Origin: Chrysoperla carnea
Lineage: Eukaryota; Arthropoda; Insecta; Neuroptera; Chrysopidae
Length of the DNA stretch: 64,000 nucleotides
Reading direction: 5' to 3'
Assembly: GCF_905475395.1 (NCBI RefSeq)
Contig: NC_058337.1
Location: 136,297,960-136,361,959 of the forward strand
A model generated the notes under the pieces. It made no database searches, was not told the DNA's origin, and saw only the letters and a program-made list of their open reading frames with translations. A program made the position numbers and the translations under genes. Shown here piece after piece: positions 1 through 9,540 of the stretch (position 1 is the first letter of the stretch; each line of letters opens with the position of its first letter).

Positions 1-532
1 AAATATAAAATGTCAAAATAATATAGAAAATTATTATGATAAATGAAAATAAAATATTATTATTATTATTATTTTTGTTTCAGAAAAAAAATGCCAAGGT
101 TTATTTGAGATAAGAATGGAGTTTATAATAAAGACTTGACTGACGACGAACTGACAATCTTACACTGTGAAATGTCAACCTTCATACCACTTCACTATAA
201 GGTACCTACCTATCTACCTAGTGCCTACCTTAGTGTCTACCTTCTACCTTCTACCTTCTACCATCTTCTGTTGTTGTTATTGTGTGTGCTTACACCTTTT
301 AAAGGTAGATATTCTTCTGGTATCTATCTTTAACATGGTATAACTAAGTTGTTTGCTATATACATGTAATCCCAAACGAAGTGAAATCGCGTGAGTGGTA
401 TATATATCTATATGCAGATACAATCTTACAGGGTGTTACAAAGGTGAGATAAAAGAAGCAAGGTATATAGGAAGCTGGTATAAAAGTTCAGAAAACGGTA
501 TTCAATATGGAAAGGGCTTAAAATTTTCATTT
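1..532. other. Non-coding, simple repeats only
   Basis: (ATT)n at about 57-74 and TACCTTC/TACCTA repeats at 206-262. The short open frames are low-complexity and are not supported as genes. Confidence 0.6.
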
Positions 533-708
533 GATTGTCTTTAGTAGCTTGCTTTATCTTTTTACTCTCTTTCTTTTAACTCGTTTAGTGCCTTCTTGTC
601 TAACGGAAAAATTTTGAATCCATTTTTAATCTCTTAGAAAACATTACTTGAAGAAAGGGAGTATATACTTGGTTTACAGGGAGTATTTAAACGCAACACT
701 CTGTAGAA

Positions 709-895
709 CCCGGGTAAAAAAAATTATATATAATCATATATAATTATATAAAATTATATATAGTTTATATATAATTATATATAAATTACATATAATTAGA
801 TATACTCATATATAATTATATATATAACATATAATTAGATATAACGATACATTTATTTCTCGAGCGTCTATATATAATTATATATAAATATATAG
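709..895. repeat. CCCGGG-bounded AT-palindromic block, copy 1
   Basis: Starts CCCGGGTAAAAAAA and continues as irregular ~11-bp units of AATTATATATA, ending near TCTCGAGCGTCTATATATA. Related blocks lie at 1987-2135 (inverted), 3030-3221 and 3717-3842. Every unit can fold on itself. Confidence 0.7.
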
Positions 896-1149
896 GAGAC
901 TTTCTATAGATATAGATAGATAGATAGATAGTCACTCATCACGATATCTCTGGAACTATAAGACCTAGAGACTTGAAATTTGGGAGGAATATTCCTTTTG
1001 CCAAGTAGAGGTCAGCTAAGAACGGATTTTACGAAATTCCACCCACAAAGGGGATTGCGGGGGTGTTCATGAATAAAAAATTCATATTTTTCAATTATGG
1101 CTTTTATAGTTCAAAACTTGGTCAGAATGTTTTAAATTACATTTAGAAA

Positions 1150-1350
1150 TTTTTTTAACCTTCGGAGGATAGAAAGGTGTAGCGAGAAAGTGGGAAGGAA
1201 ATATCGAATATTTACAAATATACCTAAGTGGGGTATCAAATAAAAGAGCATGACGTGTACATTACAAAACTGTTATCCAACGCAAGGAAATGTGGAGGGA
1301 GAGGTGCAAGTGGGGATGTTGCCCAGCAAAGCGGGCGGGTAACAGCTAGT
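1150..1350 (-). repeat. Dispersed repeat K fragment (RTE-like tail)
   Basis: The reverse complement reads TAGCTGTTACCCGCCCGCTT then TGCTGGGCAACATCCCC, matching the + strand copies at 43765 and 45403. The CTAGCTGT..CCCGC..GCTGGGC opening resembles truncated non-LTR elements common in insects; the family name is not established here. Confidence 0.65.
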
Positions 1351-1384
1351 TATATATATATATATATATCTTAATATATATATT

Positions 1385-1838
1385 TCTTGTGTGCGTGTGT
1401 ATGTAATTGAACTCCTCCTAGACGGCTGGACCGATTTTGATGAAATTTTTTGTGTGAGTTCAAGGGGATTCGAGAATGGTTTAGATTCACAATTTGGTCC
1501 AGTACAACTGTTTTTGAGGGCTCCGTACCCAAAAAATGAAATTAAATGGTGGGAGCGCATATAAATCATATCACATTATTTTACAACTTACTATGTGTAC
1601 TATGTATTTTTAATAGTATTCAGGTATTGTCAATAGGCATTTATTAGAGCCATATGCGAGCGCAGGAGCTCTACTATCAAAGGCCAGGCCAAAGGTCGAA
1701 GGTCAGGCCACTCCAATAAATAGGAGTTAAATTGGGGTTTAGCGGGATGGGTTTAGCGGACAGGCGAAACGTAGTATAGGTATTAATGAATTGGAGTTAC
1801 GTTTTTACGGGACAGGACAACGTCTGTCGGGACCGCTA

Positions 1839-1840
<2 letters not shown>
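1385..1840 (-). repeat. Dispersed repeat J, copy 1
   Basis: Reverse complement of 21950-22430 over nearly its whole length. It starts TACTAGCGGTCCCGACAGAC and ends with an AAAATCGGTCCAGCCGTCTA box followed by TACACACGCACACAAG and AT repeats. The 'AAATCGGTCCAGCCGT' box is typical of RTE/Proto2-like LINE 3' regions (from general knowledge), so J is probably a LINE-derived or SINE-like unit. No ORF. Confidence 0.7.

Positions 1841-1918
<78 letters not shown>
1839..1918. repeat. (TA)n microsatellite at palindrome centre
   Basis: About 80 bp of uninterrupted TA dinucleotides between the two inner arms of the 533-2308 palindrome. Confidence 0.95.
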
Positions 1919-2309
1919 TAGCGGTCCCGACAGACGTTGTCCTGTCCCGTAAAAACGTAACTCCAATTCATTAATACCTATACTACGTTTCGCCTGTCCT
2001 GCCTGTATATAATTATATATATATAATTATATATAGACGCTCGAGAAATAAATGTATAAATGTATCGTTATATCTAACTATATGTTATATATATAATTAT
2101 ATATGATTATATATAAATTTTTTTACCCGGGTTATACAGAGTGTTGCGTTTAAATACTCCCTGTAAACCAAGTATATACTCCCTTTCTTCAAGTAATGTT
2201 TTCTAAGAGATTAAAAATGGATTCAAAATTTTTCCGTTAGACAAGAAGGCACTAAACGAGTTAAAAGAAAGAGAGTAAAAAGATAAAGCAAGCTACTAAA
2301 GACAATCAC

Positions 2310-2316
2310 CTGATAT

Positions 2317-2378
<62 letters not shown>
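2310..2378. repeat. (TA)n microsatellite
   Basis: TA dinucleotide tract with one TATTTATA interruption. It abuts the poly(A) tail of the LINE at 2379, suggesting the LINE inserted into a TA-rich target. Confidence 0.9.
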
Positions 2379-2394
<16 letters not shown>

Positions 2395-2960
2395 TTTTCG
2401 GGAGAGGAGGAAATGCATTATGCACTGAGTGTCGGACCCTCCCCGGCTAAAACCTCCTCTCTAAAAACTTCTCCACTCTTGGAACCGCGTGAGCATTACT
2501 TCAGGAGTGGAGTGCCTTTTTACTTCTCAGGTCATCCAATCTCCTTTCTTCTCTCTTGCACGATATTACGCGCCAGCGTAGCAATTATCGACCAGTTTTC
2601 GTCTCTTCCAAGCATAAAATCTACACAATCGTCAGGGGTTAGAATTTTGCCTGCTTTTGAGTTTGCCAGTTCAATTAGCAGGCTCCACTTTTTGCAGTGA
2701 AAGAAGACATGATGCGCATCTTCCAAAACATTACAAGCACCACAAACATCACTGTCCTTCAGGTGGAACCGTTTAGCATAGCTATTAAACCACCCATGCC
2801 CGCTAAGAAGTTGACTGAGATAGTAGTCAACTTCTCCATGTTTACGACCCAACCACTTGTATAAATCAGGTATAAGCCTTCTGGTCCAAGTGCTTTTATC
2901 GGTATCTTTTGTCCACCTTTTTTGCCACTCGGCGAGATCCTCATTTACTCTCACATCACC
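2379..2960 (-). mobile_element. R1-clade non-LTR retrotransposon, 5'-truncated 3' end
   Basis: The minus strand carries the C-terminal 140 codons of an ORF2 (2532-2954), a short 3' UTR (2399-2531) and a poly(A) tail (T run at 2379-2398). The protein reads WQKRW..STWTRRLIPDLYKWL then RKHGEVDYYLSQLLSGHGWF and YAKRFHLKDSDVCGAC..DAHHVFFHCKKW. This matches the C-terminal region downstream of the reverse transcriptase in R1-type elements, including the Cys-His knuckle C-x2-C-x(n)-H-x(4)-C. Full ORF2 is about 1000 residues, so only the tail survives. There is no internal stop, so the insertion is fairly young. The break at about 2960 is a typical 5' truncation. Confidence 0.85.
2532..2954 (-). pseudogene. 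R1-type ORF2 C-terminal fragment
   Basis: 140-codon open frame inside the truncated LINE. It includes the region after the reverse transcriptase and the Cys/His zinc-knuckle (CGAC...HVFFHC). The apparent Met start is only an internal codon of the original ORF2. No endonuclease or RT domain remains, so it is inactive. Confidence 0.8.
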
Positions 2961-3029
2961 GATACCTCGAGTGTGTCGATATATCTGACACCTAGTATCT
3001 ATCTGAATATCGATAGGTAAGATTAATTA

Positions 3030-3325
3030 TATATGAGTATACATAACTATATATAGTTATATATAATTAGATATAACGATACATTAATTTCTCGAGCGTC
3101 TATATATAATTATATATGAGTATATCTAATTATATGCAATTTATATATAATTATATGTAACTATATATAATTTTATATAATTATATATGATTATATATAA
3201 TTTTTTATACCCGGGGGGGGGGTTGTTATTTTAATAGTTCAGAAATCATTAAAATCGGTCCAGCCGTTCTTGAGTTTTAAACGGTGTGTAACTAACTCGA
3301 CTTTCTTTTATATACTAAGAAGAAG
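3030..3325 (+). repeat. AT-palindromic block with RTE-like 3' tail
   Basis: AATTATATATA-type units containing TCTCGAGCGTCTATATATA, then ATACCCGGGGGGGGGG (3209-3221), then TTAAAATCGGTCCAGCCGTT and ACGGTGTGTAACTAACTCGA. The last part looks like the 3' terminus of an RTE-type LINE or of a SINE that borrows it. Confidence 0.6.
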
Positions 3326-3628
3326 ATATTTTAATAATATAACAAAATAATAATAATATTAGTAAGAATAAGACTCTGATAATTTGAAATATAGCTTAAG
3401 ATTTAAATAGTTGTTGCACTTCAAAAATCTATTGTTTTATATTTAGTTTCTAAAAAATACTTCATAATTTGCATTTATTTATAAACAAAATTGAATTCCT
3501 AATCAAAATGTTGATAAAAATTAAACAATTTATATTTTGTTATTCAAATCGATTAAAAAATTTCAAATATTTGAAAAGTATTGATAACACGTTAATACTT
3601 ATTTTATTATTTTTGTTATCTAATCAAG

Positions 3629-3700
3629 TCTTCTGTAGTATATTGGTTAGAATCCCCTCCTGTCACGGGGGAGACCAGGGTTCGATTCCCCACCGGGGAG
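3629..3700 (+). pseudogene. tRNA-Asp(GTC)-like pseudogene, probably a SINE head
   Basis: 72 nt with the exact length and layout of a tRNA-Asp: GTAGTATATTGGTTAGAATC (D arm), CCTGTCAC (anticodon loop, GTC), GTTCGATTCCCC (T loop and B box), discriminator G. The anticodon stem pairs throughout, but there is one acceptor-stem mismatch (6:67), one D-stem mismatch and two T-stem mismatches (49:65, 50:64). A T run at 3712-3725 follows, then an AT-palindromic block and an RTE-like tail (to about 3935). That suggests a tRNA-Asp-headed SINE of about 300 bp rather than a working tRNA gene. Confidence 0.7.
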
Positions 3701-3716
3701 AAATTAAAAAAATTTT

Positions 3717-3935
3717 TTTTTTTTTAAATTATATATAATTATATATAACTTTATATGATTCATATATAATTATATAAGGCCATTTTCTATATATAATGAT
3801 ATATGATATTATATATAATTATATATAATTTTTTTTACCCGGGTAATAAATTGAAATCATGAAAATCGTTGCAGCCATTTCCGAGATTGATGATATATAC
3901 AAGAATTGCTTGTTTAAATATATAAGATATACCTT
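3717..3935 (+). repeat. AT-palindromic block plus RTE-like tail, copy after tRNA-Asp-like head
   Basis: AATTATATATA units, then TTTTTTTTACCCGGGT (3831-3842), then ATCATGAAAATCGTTGCAGC, a degraded version of the CGGTCCAGCCGTTC box seen at 3260. Same order of parts as at 3030-3325. Confidence 0.55.
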
Positions 3936-5854
3936 TGTTTTTCACCAATTGCTTAAATATCTTAAATGTTAGTACAAGGCACTAAATCAGGAAATATAGC
4001 TTTTAGAATCATAGAAAACATTTAAAAATAATAGAAAATTCAATCATTTCTACAACCCCTATCAATTTCCAGGAAAAATATTTGTTTTTTGCAATGCTTT
4101 TTAGTGATTTTTTTCTATCTAATCGATCTTTATAATTTAATCGATTCGATTCTGTTTAACTATTTTTATAACACGATGTACTTTAACGTTTTTATATAAC
4201 ACGGTGTACATACCAATCGAAAAATACAGTGATGGAACATAGTAAGTCATCTATTCGTGCTTATGATGATGATGTCTTCTGTAATTTCCCTGACTACACA
4301 AGGTGGTAGATCTGGTAATTCACCATCCACCATCATCAAGCGAGCAAGCAGTATGAATAGAAATATTGTAGTTTGAGAGACCATGTATAACCAAGACCAC
4401 CTCAGATTCTCTCATACCAATCACACATCATCGTCATATTCACTTGTCACAGGAGGTCAATGAGATACTTGTGTTTTTTCTTCTCTTGAAGTTTGTCACT
4501 TCTTCTATCACACGAATAAATATAATAAAAAAAATCTAGTGAGCAGCAGATTTGCACCACTAAAGTTACATTTCCCCTCCGCTTCGTTACTGTAAGATGA
4601 GTTTTAATGAAGTATAAATGGCGAAAAGAGGAAAAAGGCTGGAAGCCTGATACCCCTAAAGGCGCATCGGTAAAACTAGCTTAAACTCAACTTGGCGGGG
4701 CTGGGATGACGTACAAAGCTTTTAAAACTGTGGAAAGCAGGCTAGGTTAGGTTAGGTTAGGTTAAATTGGCTGCCCACGAAGGACAAGGAAGGAAAGTAG
4801 GCTAACACCAAGTGAAATTATATACAGTCATTAAAATCGCTAAAAAGGATTTTGCAGAATAAAAAAGGGAAAAGTATAGCTAAGATGCTGATACCACCAA
4901 AAAAAAAAACGCATCCTTAGTGCTAACCCAACCCAACTATATTCCCGTTTTATACTCTTTGGCTCACTTTGGAGAACTTGTATAGATGTACTTGGCCACA
5001 AAAAGGTCGTAAAAAAGCGTTTTTCTCGTTGAAATTCCCTCCAAATTCTTGAAATTCCTTTCGTAACATCGATCTGTCTTGTAAACAATTCTTCCATAGA
5101 AAAATTTCAGCTCATTTGAGTAAACGGAATATGCTGGGAATGCAAAAGTGTGCATTGACAACACACACTCACCCCACCCGTTTACCTTCGATGCAGTGCA
5201 TAAGCCAATATTTTCGAAGAAAATATAACTATAAATAATCCTGCATCTATCCGTTGTTGTATATGGGGGTAGTATTTAAAAAGATTGTATTTACCATACA
5301 AAAGGGCCATTGTACAGAGATACGACCTCAAAGGTAAAAATAAAATGGCATTGGTATAAAAAACATGGTTGCGAAAAAAAGGGTTGTGCAGCAATAGGTC
5401 CAAGCGGGAAATCGTTTTAAGTTGAGTATTAATAATGTTTAAGAATGTTTAAAGAGAAAAGGTTTTAGCGGCCTCAATGATACTCATCGTTGAAAAATCG
5501 ATGCATCGTTGAATCAATTTAATTGAAAGGTAAGTATCGATTTTTTAAATAAGGAATAGTATGAAGAAGATTTGGAAGAAATTGTTAGCACTTCAATATC
5601 AAATAACAGGAATGGTTACAAGAAACTTAACAAAATTCCTATTGGTAGGAATTCATAGAAAAAATTGTGAATATAACCATAATTAAATACCGTCGTTCAA
5701 TAAGCAATATTCATTATTAATTAATATGAAAAAAAAAAAAAAAAACTAAAATGTTACTTTTAGAATATTTATTTGTGTCACCGAATCTACTCGGTCACTA
5801 CAGCTGACTCGGTAACTTGAGAGTAAACGACTTGTTTTCATTGGAATACGACTA
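3936..5854. other. Non-coding spacer with one SINE-tail fragment
   Basis: No gene recognised. 4200-4560 is a more complex, apparently single-copy stretch with GATGATG motifs. The fragment at 4742-4790 is annotated separately. The rest is AT-rich. Confidence 0.5.
4742..4790 (-). repeat. SINE-D/LINE 3' tail fragment with four TTAGG units
   Basis: On the + strand: CTAGGTTAGGTTAGGTTAGG then TTAAATTGGCTGCCCACGAA, the complement of the shared LINE/SINE 3' end. The GGTTA repeats equal the insect telomere motif TTAGG, but only about 4 units are present. Confidence 0.7.
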
Positions 5855-6243
5855 CATTCAATCCTGGATAAGCGAGAGTTCCAAGGAGCACAATCTCATT
5901 CTCGCTTATAGAGGTTTTTCACTAACCCGAGTTTCTCGCTAATGCAGGTACATGGATAGCGTTTCTCTCTTATAGAGGTACGCAGCAATAACAAGTCACA
6001 GCAGGTACGAATGTTGTAAATATTCCTCCTAAATAATTTAAATAAATAAAGTTCGACTGTCGCTTATAGAGGTATAGATAAGTAGCAGTCTCACTTTACG
6101 GAGGTCCATGGGGGGGGGGGGGGAAACGACTGTCTCTTATCGAGGTTTCTGTTTCTCGCTAATAGAGGTTTTGGTAGCTTAAAATGACGGGTCCTGGCTA
6201 TTACTCTCACTTATCCACTTCTCACTTACCCAGGTTTGACTAT
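5855..6243 (-). mobile_element. pogo/Tigger-like MITE, copy 1
   Basis: About 390 bp with inverted ends ATCCTGGATAAGCGAGAG and CTTACCCAGGTTTGACT. It aligns along its full length, in inverse orientation, to 6807-7193. The interior is made of repeated CTCTATAAGCGAGAA-type motifs on both strands. The ends CAGTCAAACCTGGATAAG are of the pogo/Tigger kind. There is no ORF, so it is non-autonomous. It carries a 14-bp G run at 6110-6123 where the sister copy has a short run. Confidence 0.8.
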
Positions 6244-6806
6244 TTAAGAAACTCAATGAAGTAATTTAAATATTCGAGTCGCATCTCTAACCTGGTCACA
6301 AGACACTTAGTTTGCAAATTACTCCAACAAAATAGGTGGAGTTTTTCATCCACTCTATACTCAACATATATACCTACACATAATAAAAATAAAAAAAACT
6401 CATATGAAAATTTACATCTTTTATTTTTTCCCTAATTCTTGACATTGTATACAAAAATCATTGATCATAACATCTTCTACTTTTTTTTTTAATCATTATT
6501 TTTAACATTTTCTTACAAAAACTTCATTTGCTTAAAAAAAGAAAAAAAAACTTGTAAAAGCTGCAAAAAAAAATAATATGAAAAAATAAATTATAAAAAT
6601 AATTTACATTTTGTATAATTTTTATTTTGCTACATATGTCAGTTTCAATAATCAACAAAAAATTTACAGTTCTTTTTAAATGACAAGACATACAAATTAT
6701 TGGGGGGTAAAATGTTGTACCAAAACTAAAATGAACCTAGAATCATACTCGACAGCACGATACCTCGGCAATATTCTTTGAAAATAATTTCTCAGTTTTA
6801 AATACA
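6244..6806. other. AT-rich spacer between the two MITEs
   Basis: Mostly A and T homopolymer runs; no gene or repeat recognised. Confidence 0.6.
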
Positions 6807-7193
6807 GTCAAACCTGGGTAAGTGAGAGTAATAGCCAGCACCCGTCATTTTAAGCTCCCAAAACCTCTATTAGCGAGAAACAGAAACCTCTGCAAGAGAG
6901 AGTCGTTTTTCCCTCATGGACCTCCGTAAGTGAGACTGCTATTTATCTATACCTCTATAAGTGACAGTCGAGCTTTATTTATTTATATTATTTAGGAGGA
7001 ACTACAGTTACAATCATATTACATATTTACTACATTCGTACTTGCTGTGACTTGTTATTGATGCGTACCTCTATAAGAGAGAAACGCTACCCATGTACCT
7101 GCATTAGCGAGAAACTCGGGTTAGTGAGAAACCTCTATAAGCGAGAATAAGATTGTGCTCCCTTGAACTCTCGCTTATCCAGGTTTGACTGTA
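6807..7193 (+). mobile_element. pogo/Tigger-like MITE, copy 2
   Basis: Begins TACAGTCAAACCTGGGTAAG and ends ATCCAGGTTTGACTGTA, giving good ~20-bp terminal inverted repeats with TA at both borders (TA target duplication, as in Tc1/mariner/pogo elements). Inverse copy of 5855-6243, 563 bp away. Confidence 0.85.
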
Positions 7194-8384
7194 TATATTC
7201 TTTCATATAACATGTTTAGAATGAGAAGTTTAGTAATAATTTTATTAATTTTCAATTTTGTAGTAATCACGATTATTTGTAATTTTTGTCAAACTTTTGT
7301 ATGATATTTGATGTTAATGTAATTATAAAAATTGTTAATCGCCTTTCATCTGTTTTGCATAACGGAACTGTTTTGTAAAACCGCTGATTCGGCAATACAC
7401 TGCGAAATATATTTAAAGAATTACTATAATCATTTCAATGAAATACAATAAAAGGAATTTACTGTGTAAATGAAACTTTGTTCGAGAAAGTTACACACTA
7501 GACATTTAATGCTTTTTTTTTTCGTATGTTTTTTTTTTTTTTGTTAGATTGCAGTAATTCCGTTACTATTTTACACTCTTCGTATATATCGTGTCTCAAG
7601 AAAGGTGCATCATATACAAGGGTGATTTGAAAAGTTTCTTTACAAGTGCAAAAAGAATGGGTATAATTGAAAAAATTAGCCAAATCCTTTTAGAATAATA
7701 ATTTCGGATTTAATACTTGCGACATAATACAAGAATGATTGAGTTCCGATGAAGATAACGGAAGGCAGACTTAATTTCTGAAGTCTTTCCTTTGACTGAA
7801 TTTTTGTTCCCTACTTAGGAGTTTTTGAACACGCACTTCAGTAAGTAATTCTTAATTTAACTTTGCTTCTTATTTGAAACCCGCAATTCTTGATTCGGGA
7901 CAAATAACTGGTCTAGTTATTCTTAATTAAAGAGAATAGAAAAAAATACTCATATACCAGAAGTCGAACCCGGATCTATTGGATTCATGCCAAGCGTCTT
8001 AAGATACTCAGCATTGATATTCAATAAAAAACTCCAATCACATGGATATTTCAACACAGTTGCCTTTTCGAAAAACATTCGATATAAATGAAGTAGTATT
8101 ACTGCTCTATTTCATGTATTTTTATTTACATACAAACATTATATCACACTATTCTGTTCGCCTCTCATTTATATGTGAAAAGTTTCTTTGTCTTGTTTTA
8201 TCACATTGCACACAGCTTATACAAGTTAGACTAAGAGGCGATTACCAAACATAATATTAGCAACTATAGATCAGAGTAGTTCCAAGAAAAATAGAACCTA
8301 CTTTGATATTGCTCACATAGAAAGATAGCCCCGTTAATCCTAATCCACCATCGAAACTTTCCAAATTTGGTTTGATTTGCAATA
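7194..8384. other. Non-coding AT-rich region
   Basis: Contains only the tRNA-like SINE fragment at 7955-8020, annotated separately. Short open frames here lack any recognisable domain. Confidence 0.5.
7955..8020 (-). repeat. tRNA-like SINE head (family S2) fragment
   Basis: The reverse complement reads CGCTTGGCATGAATCCAATA then GATCCGGGTTCGACTTC, with a B-box-like GGGTTCGACTT. It matches the S2 copies at 28395 and 28537. Confidence 0.55.
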
Positions 8385-8660
8385 AACTCAAAAAGTAGTT
8401 CAAAACAAATGAATTTCCACTAAAAAGTAAAAAAATAACGATAAAATAATGTAGTTACAATAATTGTTATTTTTGGAGATGGTGTCAGTCAAGTTAATGT
8501 AGCAAACTGTTCTATCACAGTTGATTCCTTGGTAGCGACTCCAAAAATAACAATAATTTTAACTACATTATTTTTGTTACTTTTTAGTGCATATTAATTT
8601 GTTTTGGGATAGTTTTTTTTTTTAAGTCGGTGTCTTTTTTTGTTAAAAGTTCAATATTAT
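8385..8660. mobile_element. Foldback MITE N, copy 1
   Basis: Arms around 8418-8480 and 8540-8590 are reverse complements (CTAAAAAGTA, ATAATGTAGTTA, AATTGTTATTTTTGGAG) with a small loop that includes GCAAACTGTTCT. The outer right arm ends AAGTCGGTGTC..TTTTTGTTAAAAG. Same family as 49255-49569, which is better preserved. No ORF. Confidence 0.75.
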
Positions 8661-9104
8661 TCAAAAATTTTTTAATTAAACAGACGAATTTCATACATTT
8701 TTGTGAAAACCTTAAGAGTAGTATATTACTTTTCGATCGGCTCCCAGACTAAGTGTCAAATCGAAAGCGTCTATCTATCCTTCTACATCAACAACAACAA
8801 CAACAAAACCAGCCAGCATCAACATGAAGAACAAGAACGAACCAAAAGCTTATACTTTTTATTATATTCGATGAAGTTTTACACCACAAAACTTTTTCAA
8901 TGACAACATTTTAATAATGTAAATTGAAAAAGGTAGCAAGCGAAGAGCAGTAGTAGCAGCAGCTCCACCAAGAAGAACGTACGAGTGAGTACATAAAGTA
9001 GTTGAATATATAGTATTCGTGTGGTTTTATCATGATGTTGTATTACCGTGACCAGAAAAATGGTTGTTCGAGGCCAAGGTTGTTGAAACAGACAGACATA
9101 TTAC
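8661..9104. other. Non-coding
   Basis: Contains short ACAACAACAACA and AGTAGTAGCAGCAGC simple repeats; no gene recognised. Confidence 0.5.
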
Positions 9105-9540
9105 ATGAGAAACATTGTTCAGGCATAAATTTCGATTTTTGCCCCAATTTCCTAGATCAGTTTTTTGTACTTTATAAATACGCATTTCGACTACCAAGTA
9201 GTCATCATCAGTAAGAATTAGCTAGTCGTGATTACTCTTATTATGAATGCTACTCTTTGCTAATTTGGTGGCGGACTGCACACTGATACTTTCGTGTTCT
9301 TACAATTTATACTGTTCACAGTATCTGTCAAATTGTATATCATTGGCGAATTGTATATCAGCTGACTAGTGCTGGGCCAATGGGCATGATACTTGTGCGC
9401 AGGCTGATACGACTGGCTAATTCTAATTGATGATGACTACTTGGTAGTCGAAATACGTATTTATAAAATACAAAAAACTGATTTAGGAAATTTGAACAAA
9501 AATCGAAATTTATTTCATAATATCTTTCAGAGTTCTCATT
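9105..9540. mobile_element. Penelope-like terminal repeats in inverted pair, with hammerhead-like core
   Basis: Arms 9105-9235 and about 9405-9540 are inverted copies of AAATTTCGATTTTTG..CCTA..TTTTTTGTA..ATAAATACG..ATTTCGACTACCAAGTAGTC. On the minus strand 9185-9211 reads CTGATGA, a hairpin GACTAC-TTG-GTAGTC, then GAAA: the conserved core order of a hammerhead ribozyme. The second arm (9427-9453, +) has TTGATGA. Hammerheads in the long terminal repeats of Penelope-like elements are established knowledge; the family assignment of this copy is inference. No RT frame remains. Confidence 0.55.

Larger units (their letters stand above)
533..2308. repeat. 1.8-kb imperfect palindrome
   Basis: Left outer arm 533-895 (GATTGTCTTTAGTAGCTTGC, later CCCGGGTAAAAAA and TCTCGAGCGTCTATATATA) is the reverse complement of 2020-2308. 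Inner arms 1758-1840 and 1917-2000 (CAGACGTTGTCCTGTCCCGT) are also inverted and meet at a (TA)n tract, 1839-1918. The unpaired part of the left half, about 896-1757, holds two other dispersed repeats. The arms look nearly identical, so the structure is young or has been homogenised. Confidence 0.85.

Noticed and set aside
2413-2700. 95-codon + strand ORF
   Set aside because: Antisense shadow of the R1-type ORF2 fragment.
3629-3700. Functional tRNA-Asp gene
   Set aside because: Four stem mismatches (acceptor 1, D 1, T 2) and location inside a repeat-like unit favour a pseudogene or SINE head.
4742-4765. Interstitial telomere array
   Set aside because: Only about four GGTTA units attached to a SINE/LINE tail.
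5855-7193. CRISPR-like array from regularly repeated CTCTATAAGCGAGAA
   Set aside because: Repeats occur on both strands with irregular spacing within an inverted-repeat DNA element; host is an insect.
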